Source: Williamsia phyllosphaerae
Lineage (GTDB): Bacteria; Actinomycetota; Actinomycetes; Mycobacteriales; Mycobacteriaceae
Length of the DNA: 64,000 nucleotides
Assembly (NCBI RefSeq): GCF_014635305.1
Contig: NZ_BMCS01000003.1
Coordinates: 186,001-250,000 of the forward strand
Direction: 5' to 3'
Every line of letters starts with the position of its first letter. Positions within the stretch are counted from its first letter, which is position 1. This document shows, one piece after another, positions 46,463-56,277 of the stretch. A model generated the notes under the pieces. The model did not search any database. It saw nothing but the letters and a program-made list of their open reading frames with translations, and was not told where the DNA came from. A program made the position numbers and the translations under genes.

Positions 46463-48492
46463 CCCACTCCTCCCACCCCGATCCCGACCCCACCGACCGT
46501 CCTCTCGCCCCGTACCCGTTCACCGCGGTGGTGGGTCAGGACGCGCTCAAGCTCGCTCTCATCCTCTGCGCGATCGCACCGTCGATCGGTGGGGTGCTGA
46601 TCCGCGGCGAGAAGGGCACGGCCAAGTCGACGATCGTGCGCGCCCTCGCGCCGCTGCTGCCGGCCGAGGTCCACACCGGCGCGGCCGGACGCGTCGTCGA
46701 ACTGCCGATCGGTGCCACCGAGGACCGGGTCGTCGGATCACTCGACGTGCAGAAGGTCCTGCGCGACGGCGACGCGTCGTTCACGCCGGGACTGCTCGCG
46801 GCGGCCGACGGGGGCGTGCTCTACATCGACGAGGTGAACCTGCTCGCCGACCACCTCGTCGACGTACTCCTCGACGCCGCCGCGATGGGACGGGTGACCG
46901 TCGAGCGCGACTCGGTGTCGCGCAGCTATGCCTCCCGTTTCGTCCTCGTGGGCACCATGAATCCCGAAGAGGGAGAACTGCGTCCGCAGCTGCTCGACCG
47001 GTTCGGCCTGACCGTCGCGGTCACCGCACCCCGCGACGTCGACGACCGGGTCGAGGTCATCACCCGCCGGATGGACTACGACGCCGACCCGACGGTGTTC
47101 GCCGACCGCTGGCGCGCCGCCGATGAATCGATCGCGGCATCGATCGCCACCGCGCGGGCCGCGGTCGGATCGGTCCGGCTGCCCACCTCGGAGATGCGTC
47201 GTATCGCCGCCATCTGCACCCAGCTCGACGTCGACGGTCTCCGCGGCGACATCGTCGTCGCCCGGACCGCCCGCGCCCATGCCGCCTGGCGGGGGGCCGA
47301 CGAGGTCGACGAGACCGACGTGCGGGCCGCCGCGGAGCTCGCGTTGCCGCACCGTCGCCGCCGGGACCCCTTCGACGACACCGACATGAGCCGCGACGAC
47401 CTCGACTCGGCCATGGACTCCGCTGCCGAATCGGCGCAGCAGGACTCCGACCGCGACAACGGTGACGGCGACGCCGACGGACCGACCGATCCCACCGACG
47501 GCGGGGGCGATCCCGACCGGGACCCGACCGATCCCGGGCCCGACGACGACCCGGGATCGGGGTCGCCCGCCCCGGACTCATCGCCGCCCACCGGCGGACC
47601 CGCCGAGTCGAGCGATCCGTCGCCCACCGACACCGATGACGCGACACCGCGGCGCGATCCGATCCCGGTCGGGCCACCGCCGTCGAACCTCGCTCTCTCG
47701 CAGACCGCCTCGGTCACCCGCACGCTGCGGGTCGCCGGTGTCGGCGACGGCGACCCCGGCCGGCGATCGCCGGCGCGCAGCAGGCGCGGACACACGGTCG
47801 GATCGACCACGACGGTCGACGGATCCGGCCTGCACCTGCACGCCACCGTGTTGGCGGCGGCGGCCGGTCACGGCGAGCGCGGCGGAGGGCCACGACTCCA
47901 GGTCACACCCGCGGACCTGCGGGGAGCGGTACGCATCGGTCGCGAGGGAAACCTCGTCGTGTTCACCGTCGACCTGTCCGGATCGATGACCGCACGCCGA
48001 CGGCTCGACGCGGTCAGCGGCGCTTGCGCGGCGCTGCTGCGCGACTCCTACCAGCGCCGCGACCGCGTCGCGGTGGTCGTGCTGCGCGGATCGAGCGCCA
48101 CCGTCGTCGTCCCACCGACCCGATCGGTGAGCATCGCGTTGCGCGGTCTGTCCGGGGTGTCCATCGGCGGCCGCACACCACTCGCCGAGGGACTGATCGA
48201 GGCCACCGCCCTGGTCGAACGCGCACGACACACCGACCCACGCCGCCGACCGTTGGTCGTGGTCCTCACCGACGGCCGCGCCACCAGCGGTCCCGACGCG
48301 GTCGGACGCTCCGCATCCGCCGCCGCCCGACTGCGTACCCGCGGCGTCGACAGCGTGGTGGTGGACTGCGAACAGGGCATGATCCGTCTGGGGCTGGCCC
48401 GTACGCTGGCCGGACACCTCGGTGGCGGCTACGTGGCGATCGACGAGATCACCGCCGACGCCGTGACCGGCGCAGTCCGAGCCGCAGCCTGA
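46459..48492 (+). CDS. Fused ChlI-ChlD-type (magnesium/cobalt) chelatase subunit
   Basis: An AAA+ motor plus metal-sensing subunit for inserting a metal into a tetrapyrrole. The 677-residue protein has Walker A GEKGTAKS (50-57), Walker B VLYIDEVNL, and sensor-type NPEEGELRPQLLDRFGL. A long Asp/Pro/Gly linker follows (about 310-400), then a von Willebrand A domain with the MIDAS motif D505-L-S-G-S. Actinobacteria keep this protein next to cobO, so it probably serves cobaltochelatase with a CobN encoded elsewhere. This is inference, since no bacteriochlorophyll genes are here. GTG start in a GTGA overlap with the GNAT gene. Confidence 0.87.
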   Translation: MTHSSHPDPDPTDRPLAPYPFTAVVGQDALKLALILCAIAPSIGGVLIRGEKGTAKSTIVRALAPLLPAEVHTGAAGRVVELPIGATEDRVVGSLDVQKVLRDGDASFTPGLLAAADGGVLYIDEVNLLADHLVDVLLDAAAMGRVTVERDSVSRSYASRFVLVGTMNPEEGELRPQLLDRFGLTVAVTAPRDVDDRVEVITRRMDYDADPTVFADRWRAADESIAASIATARAAVGSVRLPTSEMRRIAAICTQLDVDGLRGDIVVARTARAHAAWRGADEVDETDVRAAAELALPHRRRRDPFDDTDMSRDDLDSAMDSAAESAQQDSDRDNGDGDADGPTDPTDGGGDPDRDPTDPGPDDDPGSGSPAPDSSPPTGGPAESSDPSPTDTDDATPRRDPIPVGPPPSNLALSQTASVTRTLRVAGVGDGDPGRRSPARSRRGHTVGSTTTVDGSGLHLHATVLAAAAGHGERGGGPRLQVTPADLRGAVRIGREGNLVVFTVDLSGSMTARRRLDAVSGACAALLRDSYQRRDRVAVVVLRGSSATVVVPPTRSVSIALRGLSGVSIGGRTPLAEGLIEATALVERARHTDPRRRPLVVVLTDGRATSGPDAVGRSASAAARLRTRGVDSVVVDCEQGMIRLGLARTLAGHLGGGYVAIDEITADAVTGAVRAAA

Positions 48493-48538
48493 TCACACCG
48501 CAGTTCACGACCGGACACCGATCGAGAGGAGTGCGACT

Positions 48539-49153
48539 GTGCCGCAAGGAGTCCCCGCCGTCGTACCCGACGACGGCCTGACCACCCGCCAGCGTCGCAA
48601 CAGCGCGCTGCTGGCCGTCCACACCGGCGACGGCAAGGGGAAGTCGACCGCCGCGTTCGGCATGGCGATGCGCGCCTGGAACGCCGGTCTCGACATCGGC
48701 GTGTTCCAGTTCGTCAAGAACGCCAAGTGGAAGGTCGGCGAGGAGACCGCGATGACCGCGCTCGGCGAACTGCACGACCGGACCGGACAGGGTGGCCCGG
48801 TGCAGTGGCACAAGATGGGTTCGGGCTGGTCGTGGATCCGGCACGGTGACGCCGAGACCGATCATGCCGCGCAGGCCCGGGAGGGGTGGACCGAGATCGC
48901 CCGCCGACTGCGCGAGGAGACACACGACTTCTACGTCCTCGACGAGTTCACCTACCCGCTCGGCTGGGGCTGGATCGAACTCGACGAGGTGCTCGACGCC
49001 CTCGCCGAGCGCCCTGGCAAGCAACACGTCGTCATCACCGGTCGCCGAGCGCCCGAGGGCCTCGTGGCCGCCGCGGATCTCGTCACCGACATGACCAAGA
49101 CCAAGCATCCGATGGACGCAGGACGCAAGGGACAGAAGGGAATCGAATGGTGA
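48539..49153 (+). CDS. cobO: Cob(I)alamin adenosyltransferase, CobO/BtuR type
   Basis: Attaches the adenosyl group to cobalt in corrinoids. The 204-residue protein has the P-loop GDGKGKS (30-36), then FQFVKNAKWKVGEE, and FYVLDEFTYPLGWGWI, all typical of the CobO family. The start is GTG after AGAGGAG. It overlaps cobB by 7 bases. Confidence 0.95.
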   Translation: MPQGVPAVVPDDGLTTRQRRNSALLAVHTGDGKGKSTAAFGMAMRAWNAGLDIGVFQFVKNAKWKVGEETAMTALGELHDRTGQGGPVQWHKMGSGWSWIRHGDAETDHAAQAREGWTEIARRLREETHDFYVLDEFTYPLGWGWIELDEVLDALAERPGKQHVVITGRRAPEGLVAAADLVTDMTKTKHPMDAGRKGQKGIEW

Positions 49154-50652
49154 ACCCCGCGATCCCCACCGTGGTCATCGCCGCGCCCTCGTCGGGCAGC
49201 GGCAAGACCACCGTCGCGACCGGACTGATCGGGGCGCTGACGGGTGCCGGGCACCGGGTGGCCCCGTTCAAGGTGGGCCCCGACTTCATCGACCCCGGCT
49301 ACCACGCGGTCGCGGCCGGCCGGCCGGGACGCAATCTCGATCCCAACCTCGTCGGCCCCGATCGCGTCGCACCGTTGTTCGCCGCCGGGTGCGCCGGTGC
49401 CGACTTCGCCGTCGTCGAGGGCGTCATGGGTCTGTTCGACGGGCGCATAACCGACGACGACCTGCAGGGCGGCGGTCCCGGCGGCGGTGGCTTCGACGGC
49501 AGTGGTCCGGCCATGGGCTCCACCGCGCACGTGGCCGCGCTCATCGGCGCCCCCGTCATCGTCGTCGTCGACGCATCCGGGCACAGCCAGACGCTCGCCG
49601 CGATCCTGCACGGTCTGCGCAGCTTCGACCCGTCGGTCGACATCTGCGGCGTCATCCTCAACCGTGTGGGCTCACCCCGTCACGAACACGTCCTGCGGCA
49701 GGCGTGCGACCGCGTCGGTCTGCCGGTCTTCGCCGTACTGGGCCGCGCCACCGAACTCGTCGTGCCCTCACGCCACCTCGGGCTGATCCCGGCCGTCGAA
49801 CACGGGGGAGCGGCGCGGACCGCCGTCGAGGCGATGGCGCAACTGGTCTCCGCGACCGCGGATCTCGGCGCCGTGGTGGCCGCGGGTCGCACCCGCCGCG
49901 CGATGTCGGGGCCGGTGTGGTCGGCCGCCGAGGAGGTCGCCGTCGCGCGGGCGCGCGCCGACGTCCGTGCACCGAAGCGACCCATGCGGGTCGCGGTCGC
50001 CGGGGGCGCCGCGTTCACCTTCAGCTACGCCGAGCACGCCGAACTCCTGGCCGCCGCCGGGGCCGAGGTCGTCTCCTTCGATCCGCTGCAGGACCCTCTG
50101 CCCGAGGCCTCGGATGCGGTCATCGTCGGTGGGGGTTTCCCCGAGGAGCACGTGCACACCCTCGCCGCCAATGTCGAACTGCTCGACCAGCTCCGGGCGC
50201 ACGCGGATGCGGGCCGACCGATCCACGCCGAGTGCGCGGGACTGCTCTATCTGGCCCGCGACCTCGACGGCCACACCATGGCCGACGTGCTCCCGGTACG
50301 CGGCCACTTCGGTCCGTCCCTGACGCTGGGCTACCGCGACGCGGTCGCGCTCGCGGACTCCTCGGTGTTCACCGCGGGCACCCGGATCACCGGCCACGAG
50401 TTCCACCGCAGCACCGTCGAACCGATCGGGTCCGCGCAGGCCGCCTGGGGATGGCGACGGGTCGGCACCTCGCTGACCGACGGCGTCATCGCCGGGTCGG
50501 TGCACGCCTCCTACCTGCACACCCACCCGGCAGGTGCGCCCGAGTCCGTTGTCCGACTGGTCGATTCCGCCGCAGCGGCGACCGCCGATGCGGAATTGGT
50601 ACCCGGACACACCTCGTCGGTACGGTCTACGCATGTCCGCACCCACCCCTGA
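49147..50652 (+). CDS. cobB: Cobyrinate (hydrogenobyrinate) a,c-diamide synthase
   Basis: CobB amidates the a and c side chains of the corrin ring with glutamine and ATP. The 501-residue protein has the P-loop APSSGSGKTT (13-22), the family block VAPFKVGPDFIDPGYH, and EGVMGLFDG. A triad glutamine-amidotransferase domain carries Cys363 in HAECAGLLYL and a late histidine in GSVHASYLHTH. A short Gly-rich insertion (GGGPGGGGFDGSG) sits near residue 110. ATG at 49147 is chosen; GTG at 49150 is possible. It ends 20 bases inside cysG. Confidence 0.94.
   Translation: MVNPAIPTVVIAAPSSGSGKTTVATGLIGALTGAGHRVAPFKVGPDFIDPGYHAVAAGRPGRNLDPNLVGPDRVAPLFAAGCAGADFAVVEGVMGLFDGRITDDDLQGGGPGGGGFDGSGPAMGSTAHVAALIGAPVIVVVDASGHSQTLAAILHGLRSFDPSVDICGVILNRVGSPRHEHVLRQACDRVGLPVFAVLGRATELVVPSRHLGLIPAVEHGGAARTAVEAMAQLVSATADLGAVVAAGRTRRAMSGPVWSAAEEVAVARARADVRAPKRPMRVAVAGGAAFTFSYAEHAELLAAAGAEVVSFDPLQDPLPEASDAVIVGGGFPEEHVHTLAANVELLDQLRAHADAGRPIHAECAGLLYLARDLDGHTMADVLPVRGHFGPSLTLGYRDAVALADSSVFTAGTRITGHEFHRSTVEPIGSAQAAWGWRRVGTSLTDGVIAGSVHASYLHTHPAGAPESVVRLVDSAAAATADAELVPGHTSSVRSTHVRTHP
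50621..50626 (+). promoter_or_regulatory. Candidate -10 box for a leaderless cysG transcript, inside cobB
   Basis: TACGGT ends 6 bases before the cysG ATG at 50633 and lies within the last cobB codons. Confidence 0.35.
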
Positions 50653-51901
50653 CGACCCGGCCGTGGCCGATGGGTCCGGCGACGACCACTATCTGGTCGG
50701 CCTCGACCTGCGCGGGCGACGCGTCGTGCTCATCGGCGGGGGATCGGTCGTCACCCGCCGACTCGGCACCCTCTCGGCCAGCGGCGCCGACATCCACGTC
50801 ATCGCGATCGACCCGACACCGACCGTCGAGTCGTTCCCCGGCATCACCGTGGAGCGTCGCGCCTACCGCGACGGCGATCTCGACGGCGCCTGGTACGCGC
50901 TCGCCTGCACCGACGACGCCGAGGTGAACGCCGCGGTGGTCGCCGAGGCCGAGCGCCGACGGATCTTCTGTGTGCGCGCCGACGACGCCCGCCACGGCAG
51001 CGCCGTCACCCCGGCGTCGATCCAGCACGACCGCCTGAACATCGGGGTGCTCGCATCGGGTGATCACCGCCGGTCGGCCCGTATCCGGTCGGAGATCGGC
51101 CAGGGGCTCATCGACGGGACCCTGGGCACCGCGGTCCCGGGCACCTATCCGGCCGGTGTCGCCCTCGTCGGCGGCGGTCCGGGTGACCCGGAACTGATCA
51201 CCGTCCGCGGCCGCCGGCTCCTCGCCGCGGCCGACGTGGTCGTCGCCGACCGCCTCGCCCCGCCCGCCCTGCTCGCCGAGCTGGCGCCGTGGGTGGAGAT
51301 CATCGACGCGGCCAAGGTGCCCTACGGCCGCGCCATGAAGCAGGAGGCGATCAACCAGGCGTTGATCGACCACGCGCGCGCCGGGAAGTTCGTGGTCCGC
51401 CTCAAGGGCGGTGACCCCTACGTCTACGGCCGCGGTTTCGAGGAACTGGCGGCGTGCGTGCAGGCCGGTGTCGCGGTGACGGTGGTGCCCGGCATCACCA
51501 GCGCCATCGCCGCCCCCGCCGCCGCAGGTATCCCGGTCACCCATCGCGGGGTCACCCACGAGGTCGTCATCGTCTCCGGTCACCTCCGGCCCGGACACCC
51601 CGACTCGCTCATCGACTGGCCCGCCCTGGCACGACTGCGGGGCACCATCGTGCTCATGATGGCCGTCGAACGACTCGAGGAGTTCACCACCGCGCTCGTC
51701 GAGGGTGGTCGAGACCCGCAGACCCCGGTCGCGATCATCGAACACGCCTCGATGCCCACCCAGCGCAGCGTCACCGCCGACCTCGCCACGGCGGGCGAGG
51801 TCGCCCGGGCGCAGGATATCCGCCCGCCGGCGATCGTCGTGATCGGCGAGGTCGCCGCGTTCGACGCACTCACCGGATCGCTGGGACGGGTCACGGCCTG
51901 A
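50633..51901 (+). CDS. cysG: Siroheme synthase CysG-like (precorrin-2 dehydrogenase/uroporphyrinogen-III methyltransferase)
   Basis: Its two domains make precorrin-2 from uroporphyrinogen III and oxidise it toward siroheme. The 422-residue protein has an N-terminal NAD-binding domain (VVLIGGGSVVTRRL, about 31-44; ALACTDDAEVNAAV). A C-terminal SUMT domain (about 175-420) carries VGGGPGDPELITVRG, VVADRLAPP, RLKGGDPYVYGRG, VVPGITSA and PAAAGIPVTHRG. ATG at 50633 overlaps the cobB end by 20 bases. It can feed both siroheme for sulfite/nitrite reduction and the corrin pathway. Confidence 0.92.
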   Translation: MSAPTPDDPAVADGSGDDHYLVGLDLRGRRVVLIGGGSVVTRRLGTLSASGADIHVIAIDPTPTVESFPGITVERRAYRDGDLDGAWYALACTDDAEVNAAVVAEAERRRIFCVRADDARHGSAVTPASIQHDRLNIGVLASGDHRRSARIRSEIGQGLIDGTLGTAVPGTYPAGVALVGGGPGDPELITVRGRRLLAAADVVVADRLAPPALLAELAPWVEIIDAAKVPYGRAMKQEAINQALIDHARAGKFVVRLKGGDPYVYGRGFEELAACVQAGVAVTVVPGITSAIAAPAAAGIPVTHRGVTHEVVIVSGHLRPGHPDSLIDWPALARLRGTIVLMMAVERLEEFTTALVEGGRDPQTPVAIIEHASMPTQRSVTADLATAGEVARAQDIRPPAIVVIGEVAAFDALTGSLGRVTA

Positions 51902-51928
51902 TCGTCGCCGGCGGCGGCCACACCGACC

Positions 51929-52672
51929 TCAGTCGGTGAGGATGATCAGTTCGGTCGCCGACGCGATCTCGGTGCGCTGCCCACCGTCGGACACCACCGC
52001 GGCGAGCGAGTCGATGTCGCGCACCCGCTTGCGGGTCGTCACCAACGACCGCGCCATCACACCCTTGTGGTGCTTGTTGAAATGGCTGACCACGCTGCGT
52101 GATCCGTCCGCGGCCTCGGTCAGCACCGTCACGTCCATCGCGCCGGCGATCGGCCCCAACGCGCGGTAGCCACCCGACCGCAGATCGACGACCACCTCGT
52201 CGTCGAGTCCGGTCAGCGCATCGGTCAGGTCGGGCTTCCACTGCGCGGCCAGCGTCCCCATGCCGGGCAGCTTCGATCCCGACGAGAGGCGGTAGGCCGG
52301 GATCTGGTCGCGGGCGCGCACGACCCCGAACAGCGCGGATCCCACCGCCAGCCTCTCGTCGGCCTTGGTGCGCGACGCCCGGGTCAGGTCACCGACGCCG
52401 AGGGCGTCGTAGAGCACCCCGGTGTACCGCTCGATGGCCGGTCGGGTCGGTGAGGTCCACAGCGCCGCGTTGCGGTCGACCTCGGCGAGTTGCCGCTGAC
52501 CGAGACCCAGGACCGTCGCGCTGCGGGCCGGGTCGGCGGCCAACTCCACCAGTGCCGTCGCGATGCGCTCGCGCACCGCGGTCAGTGACGGGAACGACAG
52601 CGTCGCCAGGTCCAGCGGGGCGCCACGCCCGCCGTCGGACTTGGTCTCCGAGGGCGGCAGAACGATGAGCAC
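51929..52672 (-). CDS. yaaA: YaaA-family peroxide stress protein
   Basis: In E. coli YaaA lowers free iron under peroxide stress and has a DNA-binding HhH-like fold. The 247-residue protein has the family start VLIVLPPSETKSDGG, then YTGVLYDALG, LFGVVRARDQIPAYRLS, and the diagnostic C-terminal FNKHHKGVMARSL. GTG at 52672 begins at the family start; the frame is also open from 52711. It is divergent from proS. Confidence 0.87.
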   Translation of the reverse strand: MLIVLPPSETKSDGGRGAPLDLATLSFPSLTAVRERIATALVELAADPARSATVLGLGQRQLAEVDRNAALWTSPTRPAIERYTGVLYDALGVGDLTRASRTKADERLAVGSALFGVVRARDQIPAYRLSSGSKLPGMGTLAAQWKPDLTDALTGLDDEVVVDLRSGGYRALGPIAGAMDVTVLTEAADGSRSVVSHFNKHHKGVMARSLVTTRKRVRDIDSLAAVVSDGGQRTEIASATELIILTD

Positions 52673-52748
52673 AGACGTTGACGGTAATGCGCCCGTCCCC
52701 ACGGCCCCCACCCGAGGGACGGCGGGGGACGACAGGGCAGCCGACCAC

Positions 52749-52754
52749 TAGGGT
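52749..52754 (+). promoter_or_regulatory. Candidate -10 box for proS
   Basis: TAGGGT ends 8 bases before the GTG at 52763, with no Shine-Dalgarno in the gap. Confidence 0.4.
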
Positions 52755-52762
52755 TGGCGTTC

Positions 52763-54499
52763 GTGATCACCCGCATGTCGAACCTGTTCGTCCGCACCCT
52801 CCGTGACGATCCCGCGGACGCCGAGCTGCCCAGTCACAAGCTGTTGGTGCGCGCCGGCTACATCCGCCGCGTCGCCCCCGGCGTCTACAGCTGGTTGCCG
52901 CTGGGACTCAAGGTGTTGCGTCGTGTCGAGGCGGTGGTGCGCGAGGAGATGGACGCCATGGGCGGCCAGGAGATCTCGCTGCCCGCACTGCTCCCGCGTG
53001 ATCCGTACGAGGTGACCCATCGGTGGTCGGACTACGGCGACGACCTGTTCCGCCTCAAGGACCGTCGCGGCGTGGACATGCTGCTCGGGCCCACCCACGA
53101 GGAGCTGTTCGCCCTGTTGGTCAAGGGGGAGTACACCTCCTACAAGGACCTGCCCGTCACGCTGTATCAGATCCAGAACAAGTACCGGGACGAGGCGCGG
53201 CCCCGCGCCGGCATCCTGCGTGGTCGCGAGTTCCTCATGAAGGACTCCTATTCGTTCGACCTCGACGAGGCCGGCGCCAAGGTGTCCTACGCGAGCCACC
53301 GCGACGCCTACCAGCGCATCTTCGCCCGCCTGGGTATCCGCTACGTCATCGTCGCGGCGACGTCGGGTGCGATGGGCGGCAGCGCGTCCGAGGAGTTCCT
53401 GGCCGAGAGCAGCAACGGCGAGGACACCTACGTCCGGTCCACCGAGTCGGGTTACGCGGCCAACGTGGAGGCGGTCCTGACTCCCGCGCCTGCGCCCGTG
53501 CCGACTGACGGACTGCCCGCCGCCACCGTGCACGAGACGGGAGCGACACCCACCATCGCGACGCTCGTCGACTGGGCGAACTCCGCGCTCGACCACCCGG
53601 TCACCGCCGCCGACACCCTGAAGAACATCCTGGTCAAGGTGCACCACCCGGCGGGGGAGACCGAGATCGTCGGGATCGGGATCCCCGGTGACCGCGACGT
53701 CGACATGAAGCGCCTCGAGGCCTCCTTCGAACCCGCCACCGTCGAGCTGCTCGAGCAGGCCGACTTCGACGCCAACCCGTTCCTCGTCAAGGGCTACATC
53801 GGTCCGAACGGGTTGTTGCACAACGGCGCCCGCTACCTCGTCGACCCGCGCGTGGCCGACGGCACCACGTGGATCACCGGCGCCGACGAGGCGGGCAAGC
53901 ACGTGGTCGGTCTGGTCGCGGGCCGCGACTTCGTCGCCGACGGCACCATCGAGGCCGCCGAGGTCCGCGACGGCGATCCCTCACCCGACGGCAAGGGCAC
54001 CCTGGTGGCCGCCCGCGGCATCGAGATCGGTCACATCTTCGCCCTCGGTACCAAGTACACCGACGCGTTCGGCGTCGACGTCCTCGGCGAGAACGGGAAA
54101 CCGGTCCGACTGATCCAGGGGTCCTACGGCGTCGGGGTGTCCCGACTGGTCGGTGTCATCGCCGAGCAGACCCTCGACGACAAGGGGTTGGCGTGGCCGA
54201 GGTCGGTCGCCCCGTTCGATGTCCACGTCGTCATCGCGAACAAGGACGCAGGCGCCGCCGACGGTGCGCTGGAGATCGCGCAGGACCTCGACGCGTCCGG
54301 CCTGGCGGTGCTGCTCGACGACCGCAAGGCGTCACCGGGGGTGAAGTTCAAGGACTCCGAACTGCTGGGCATGCCCACCGTGGTCGTCGTGGGCCGCGGC
54401 TTCGCCGACGGACTGGTCGAGGTGCGCGACCGCGCCACCGGTGAGGTGACCGAGGTCGCACTCGACGCCGTCGGATCAGCGATTGCCGGTACCCGGTAG
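52763..54499 (+). CDS. proS: Prolyl-tRNA synthetase, bacterial type
   Basis: Charges tRNA-Pro. The 578-residue class II synthetase starts [20 protein letters not shown]. It has motif 1 around [19 protein letters not shown], motif 2 in [21 protein letters not shown], a central YbaK-like editing insertion (about 225-380) and motif 3 in [14 protein letters not shown]-terminal anticodon-binding domain follows. GTG at 52763 matches the mycobacterial start MITRM; an upstream in-frame start is unlikely. Its last 24 bases overlap the convergent DUF4439 gene. Confidence 0.96.
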   Translation: MITRMSNLFVRTLRDDPADAELPSHKLLVRAGYIRRVAPGVYSWLPLGLKVLRRVEAVVREEMDAMGGQEISLPALLPRDPYEVTHRWSDYGDDLFRLKDRRGVDMLLGPTHEELFALLVKGEYTSYKDLPVTLYQIQNKYRDEARPRAGILRGREFLMKDSYSFDLDEAGAKVSYASHRDAYQRIFARLGIRYVIVAATSGAMGGSASEEFLAESSNGEDTYVRSTESGYAANVEAVLTPAPAPVPTDGLPAATVHETGATPTIATLVDWANSALDHPVTAADTLKNILVKVHHPAGETEIVGIGIPGDRDVDMKRLEASFEPATVELLEQADFDANPFLVKGYIGPNGLLHNGARYLVDPRVADGTTWITGADEAGKHVVGLVAGRDFVADGTIEAAEVRDGDPSPDGKGTLVAARGIEIGHIFALGTKYTDAFGVDVLGENGKPVRLIQGSYGVGVSRLVGVIAEQTLDDKGLAWPRSVAPFDVHVVIANKDAGAADGALEIAQDLDASGLAVLLDDRKASPGVKFKDSELLGMPTVVVVGRGFADGLVEVRDRATGEVTEVALDAVGSAIAGTR

Positions 54500-54913
54500 C
54501 GCCACGGTGGACGGGGAGACCCGCAGCACCAGCCGCCACGACGCCGCCCGACGCGCGCTGTCGGTGAGCCCGCCGAGCCCGGCCCGCCGCTGTGCGTCGG
54601 AGTCGGCCCGCTCGAGCAACGAGCGGTAGGCCCGGGCGCAGTCCTCCTCGGCGACCAGTACGGCCCGGATCGCGGTGACCGCGTCGGTGACCGCCACCGG
54701 GATGACGTACCCCGGTGCGGGTGCGGGGGCGGTACCGTCGGCCGCGACGATCAGCCCCTCGAGTTCGTCACGCCGCGAACGGTGTTCGGCGGTGAAATCG
54801 TCGATGTCGGAACGCCGCGTAGTCGATGCGTAGGCCACGGCCACGCCGTAGACGAACACGGCGGCGTTCTCGGAGTCGATCGCGGCACCCAGACCGTCGG
54901 TGGCGGTGCTCAT
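54476..54913 (-). CDS. DUF4439 ferritin-like protein
   Basis: A 145-residue all-helical protein with the ferritin-like pattern. It starts [26 protein letters not shown] in outline, with helix 2 [16 protein letters not shown] and later helices [28 protein letters not shown]. Acidic and histidine residues (E, H in [10 protein letters not shown]) could bind a metal, but a full di-iron set cannot be assigned. ATG at 54913 overlaps the stop of the lipoprotein upstream by 4 bases. Its 3' end overlaps the proS 3' end. Function unknown. Confidence 0.75.
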   Translation of the reverse strand: MSTATDGLGAAIDSENAAVFVYGVAVAYASTTRRSDIDDFTAEHRSRRDELEGLIVAADGTAPAPAPGYVIPVAVTDAVTAIRAVLVAEEDCARAYRSLLERADSDAQRRAGLGGLTDSARRAASWRLVLRVSPSTVALPGTGNR

Positions 54914-55512
54914 CCGAGCTGCACCTGCACCTGGGCGTTGCACGCGGCGGCGATGGAGCCGAGCATCCCGGCGCGATAGCCGCTCATGCTCACGGCCAGG
55001 TCCCCGGTCGACGACGCGGTCGAGGCCAACCGCTCACGCAACTGCTCGACCGTGGTCACCGTGGGTGCGGCGGGCGCACCGGAGGTCGGCGGCGCGCCGG
55101 ACGGCTGCGCGGACGGCGCCGCGACCCCGGATGACGTGCTCGGTCGCGCGAGATCGGGAGCAAGACGGGCGATCTCGTCGTTGATGGTCGTGGCGTGCGT
55201 CTCACGTTCGGTGGCGATCACGGCCAGAGCCGCGGCCCTGTCGGGATTGCGCGCGCGCAGCGTGCGTGCCGCGACCGCGTCGTCGGAGGCGGCGAGCGAC
55301 AGGGGGGCGAGTTGTTCGGCGATGCGGGTCGACTCGCTGATCCCGGCGTCGCCGCCACAGGCCGCGAGCACCGTGCCGGTCGCGGCGACACCACCGGTCA
55401 CGGCCACGGTGCGCACCAGCATCGACCGGCGACTGATGGGTCGCGCGAGGAGGGGGCCGCGACGGGGATGGGCCGCGGCGGTGGGCCCGGGGCGTGGCTG
55501 CGCGATGGTCAC
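54910..55512 (-). CDS. Tat-type lipoprotein with ferritin-like helices, partner of DUF4439
   Basis: A 200-residue precursor. The signal region has a twin-arginine-like ISRRSMLVR followed by a hydrophobic core and the lipobox VLAAC (Cys near residue 51), so it should be a surface lipoprotein. The mature part is helical (AEQLAPLSLAASDDAVAARTLRARN, ATERETHATTINDEIARLAPD) with a Pro/Ala/Ser linker and ends VQVQLG. GTG at 55512 was chosen because the signal starts close behind. It is coupled by ATGA overlap to the soluble DUF4439 gene, an arrangement also at this locus in mycobacteria. Function unknown. Confidence 0.7.
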   Translation of the reverse strand: MTIAQPRPGPTAAAHPRRGPLLARPISRRSMLVRTVAVTGGVAATGTVLAACGGDAGISESTRIAEQLAPLSLAASDDAVAARTLRARNPDRAAALAVIATERETHATTINDEIARLAPDLARPSTSSGVAAPSAQPSGAPPTSGAPAAPTVTTVEQLRERLASTASSTGDLAVSMSGYRAGMLGSIAAACNAQVQVQLG

Positions 55513-55614
55513 AGGCGCAATAGTGCCACCGCGCGCCTGCGTCGTTCGCGTCAGGCGACATCGTTGTCGCGTCGTGGCCGGTCGCCGATGGCGGAATCGG
55601 GTTCGCGCGGGGGG

Positions 55615-55620
55615 TAAACT
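55615..55620 (+). promoter_or_regulatory. Candidate -10 box of the rimP-nusA operon
   Basis: TAAACT lies 100 bases before rimP. No convincing -35 precedes it. Confidence 0.35.
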
Positions 55621-55719
55621 CACTCGCGCACCGCAGCAGCCCGCGGCGAGGGAGATCCGATCCGATCGGGTCGTCCACGCGGCGAGCACCGTGAGACAAC
55701 TACAGACGAGGAGGCCCAG

Positions 55720-56277
55720 ATGTCCGGCGACACCGAGGCGATCACCGTCCTGATCTCACCCGTCGTCGCAGCACAGGGTTTCGACCTCGAAGAGGTCATC
55801 GTCCACCGATCCGGCGACCGCAGTGTGGTCCGCATCCTGGTCGACCGGGACAACGGAGCCGAACTGGACGTCCTGGCCGACCTGAGTCGCGAGATCTCCG
55901 ACGTCGTCGACAACGCGCCCGAGCCGATCCTGGGGGCGCTGGCCTACACCCTCGAGGTCACCTCGCCGGGAGTGGACCGTCCGTTGACCGCACCCCGGCA
56001 CTGGCGACGGGCCCACGGCCGCAAGGTCATCGTCCAGATCGCCGCAGCCGGGTCGCCCGATGCCCCGACCGAGAAGGTCGCCGGTCGTATCGGCCGACTG
56101 AACGACGACGAGACGAGCGTCGACGTGGTCCTCACCCACGGTGGACGCAGCGATGTCCGCCCGGTGGAACTGGCCGACGTCGCGTCGGCGGTGGTGCAGG
56201 TGGACTTCGGAGGGCCCAGTGCCGACGAACGCGAGCTGTGCGGACTGCCCGAGAAGAACGTGAGAGGAAACACATGA
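55720..56277 (+). CDS. rimP: Ribosome maturation factor RimP
   Basis: RimP assists 30S assembly. The 185-residue protein has the N-terminal domain with [23 protein letters not shown] in outline, the linker block [12 protein letters not shown] and a C-terminal SH3-like domain. AGGAGG lies about 8 bases before the ATG. The stop overlaps the nusA ATG by 4 bases. The order rimP-nusA-ylxR-infB-rbfA is conserved across bacteria. Confidence 0.95.
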   Translation: MSGDTEAITVLISPVVAAQGFDLEEVIVHRSGDRSVVRILVDRDNGAELDVLADLSREISDVVDNAPEPILGALAYTLEVTSPGVDRPLTAPRHWRRAHGRKVIVQIAAAGSPDAPTEKVAGRIGRLNDDETSVDVVLTHGGRSDVRPVELADVASAVVQVDFGGPSADERELCGLPEKNVRGNT

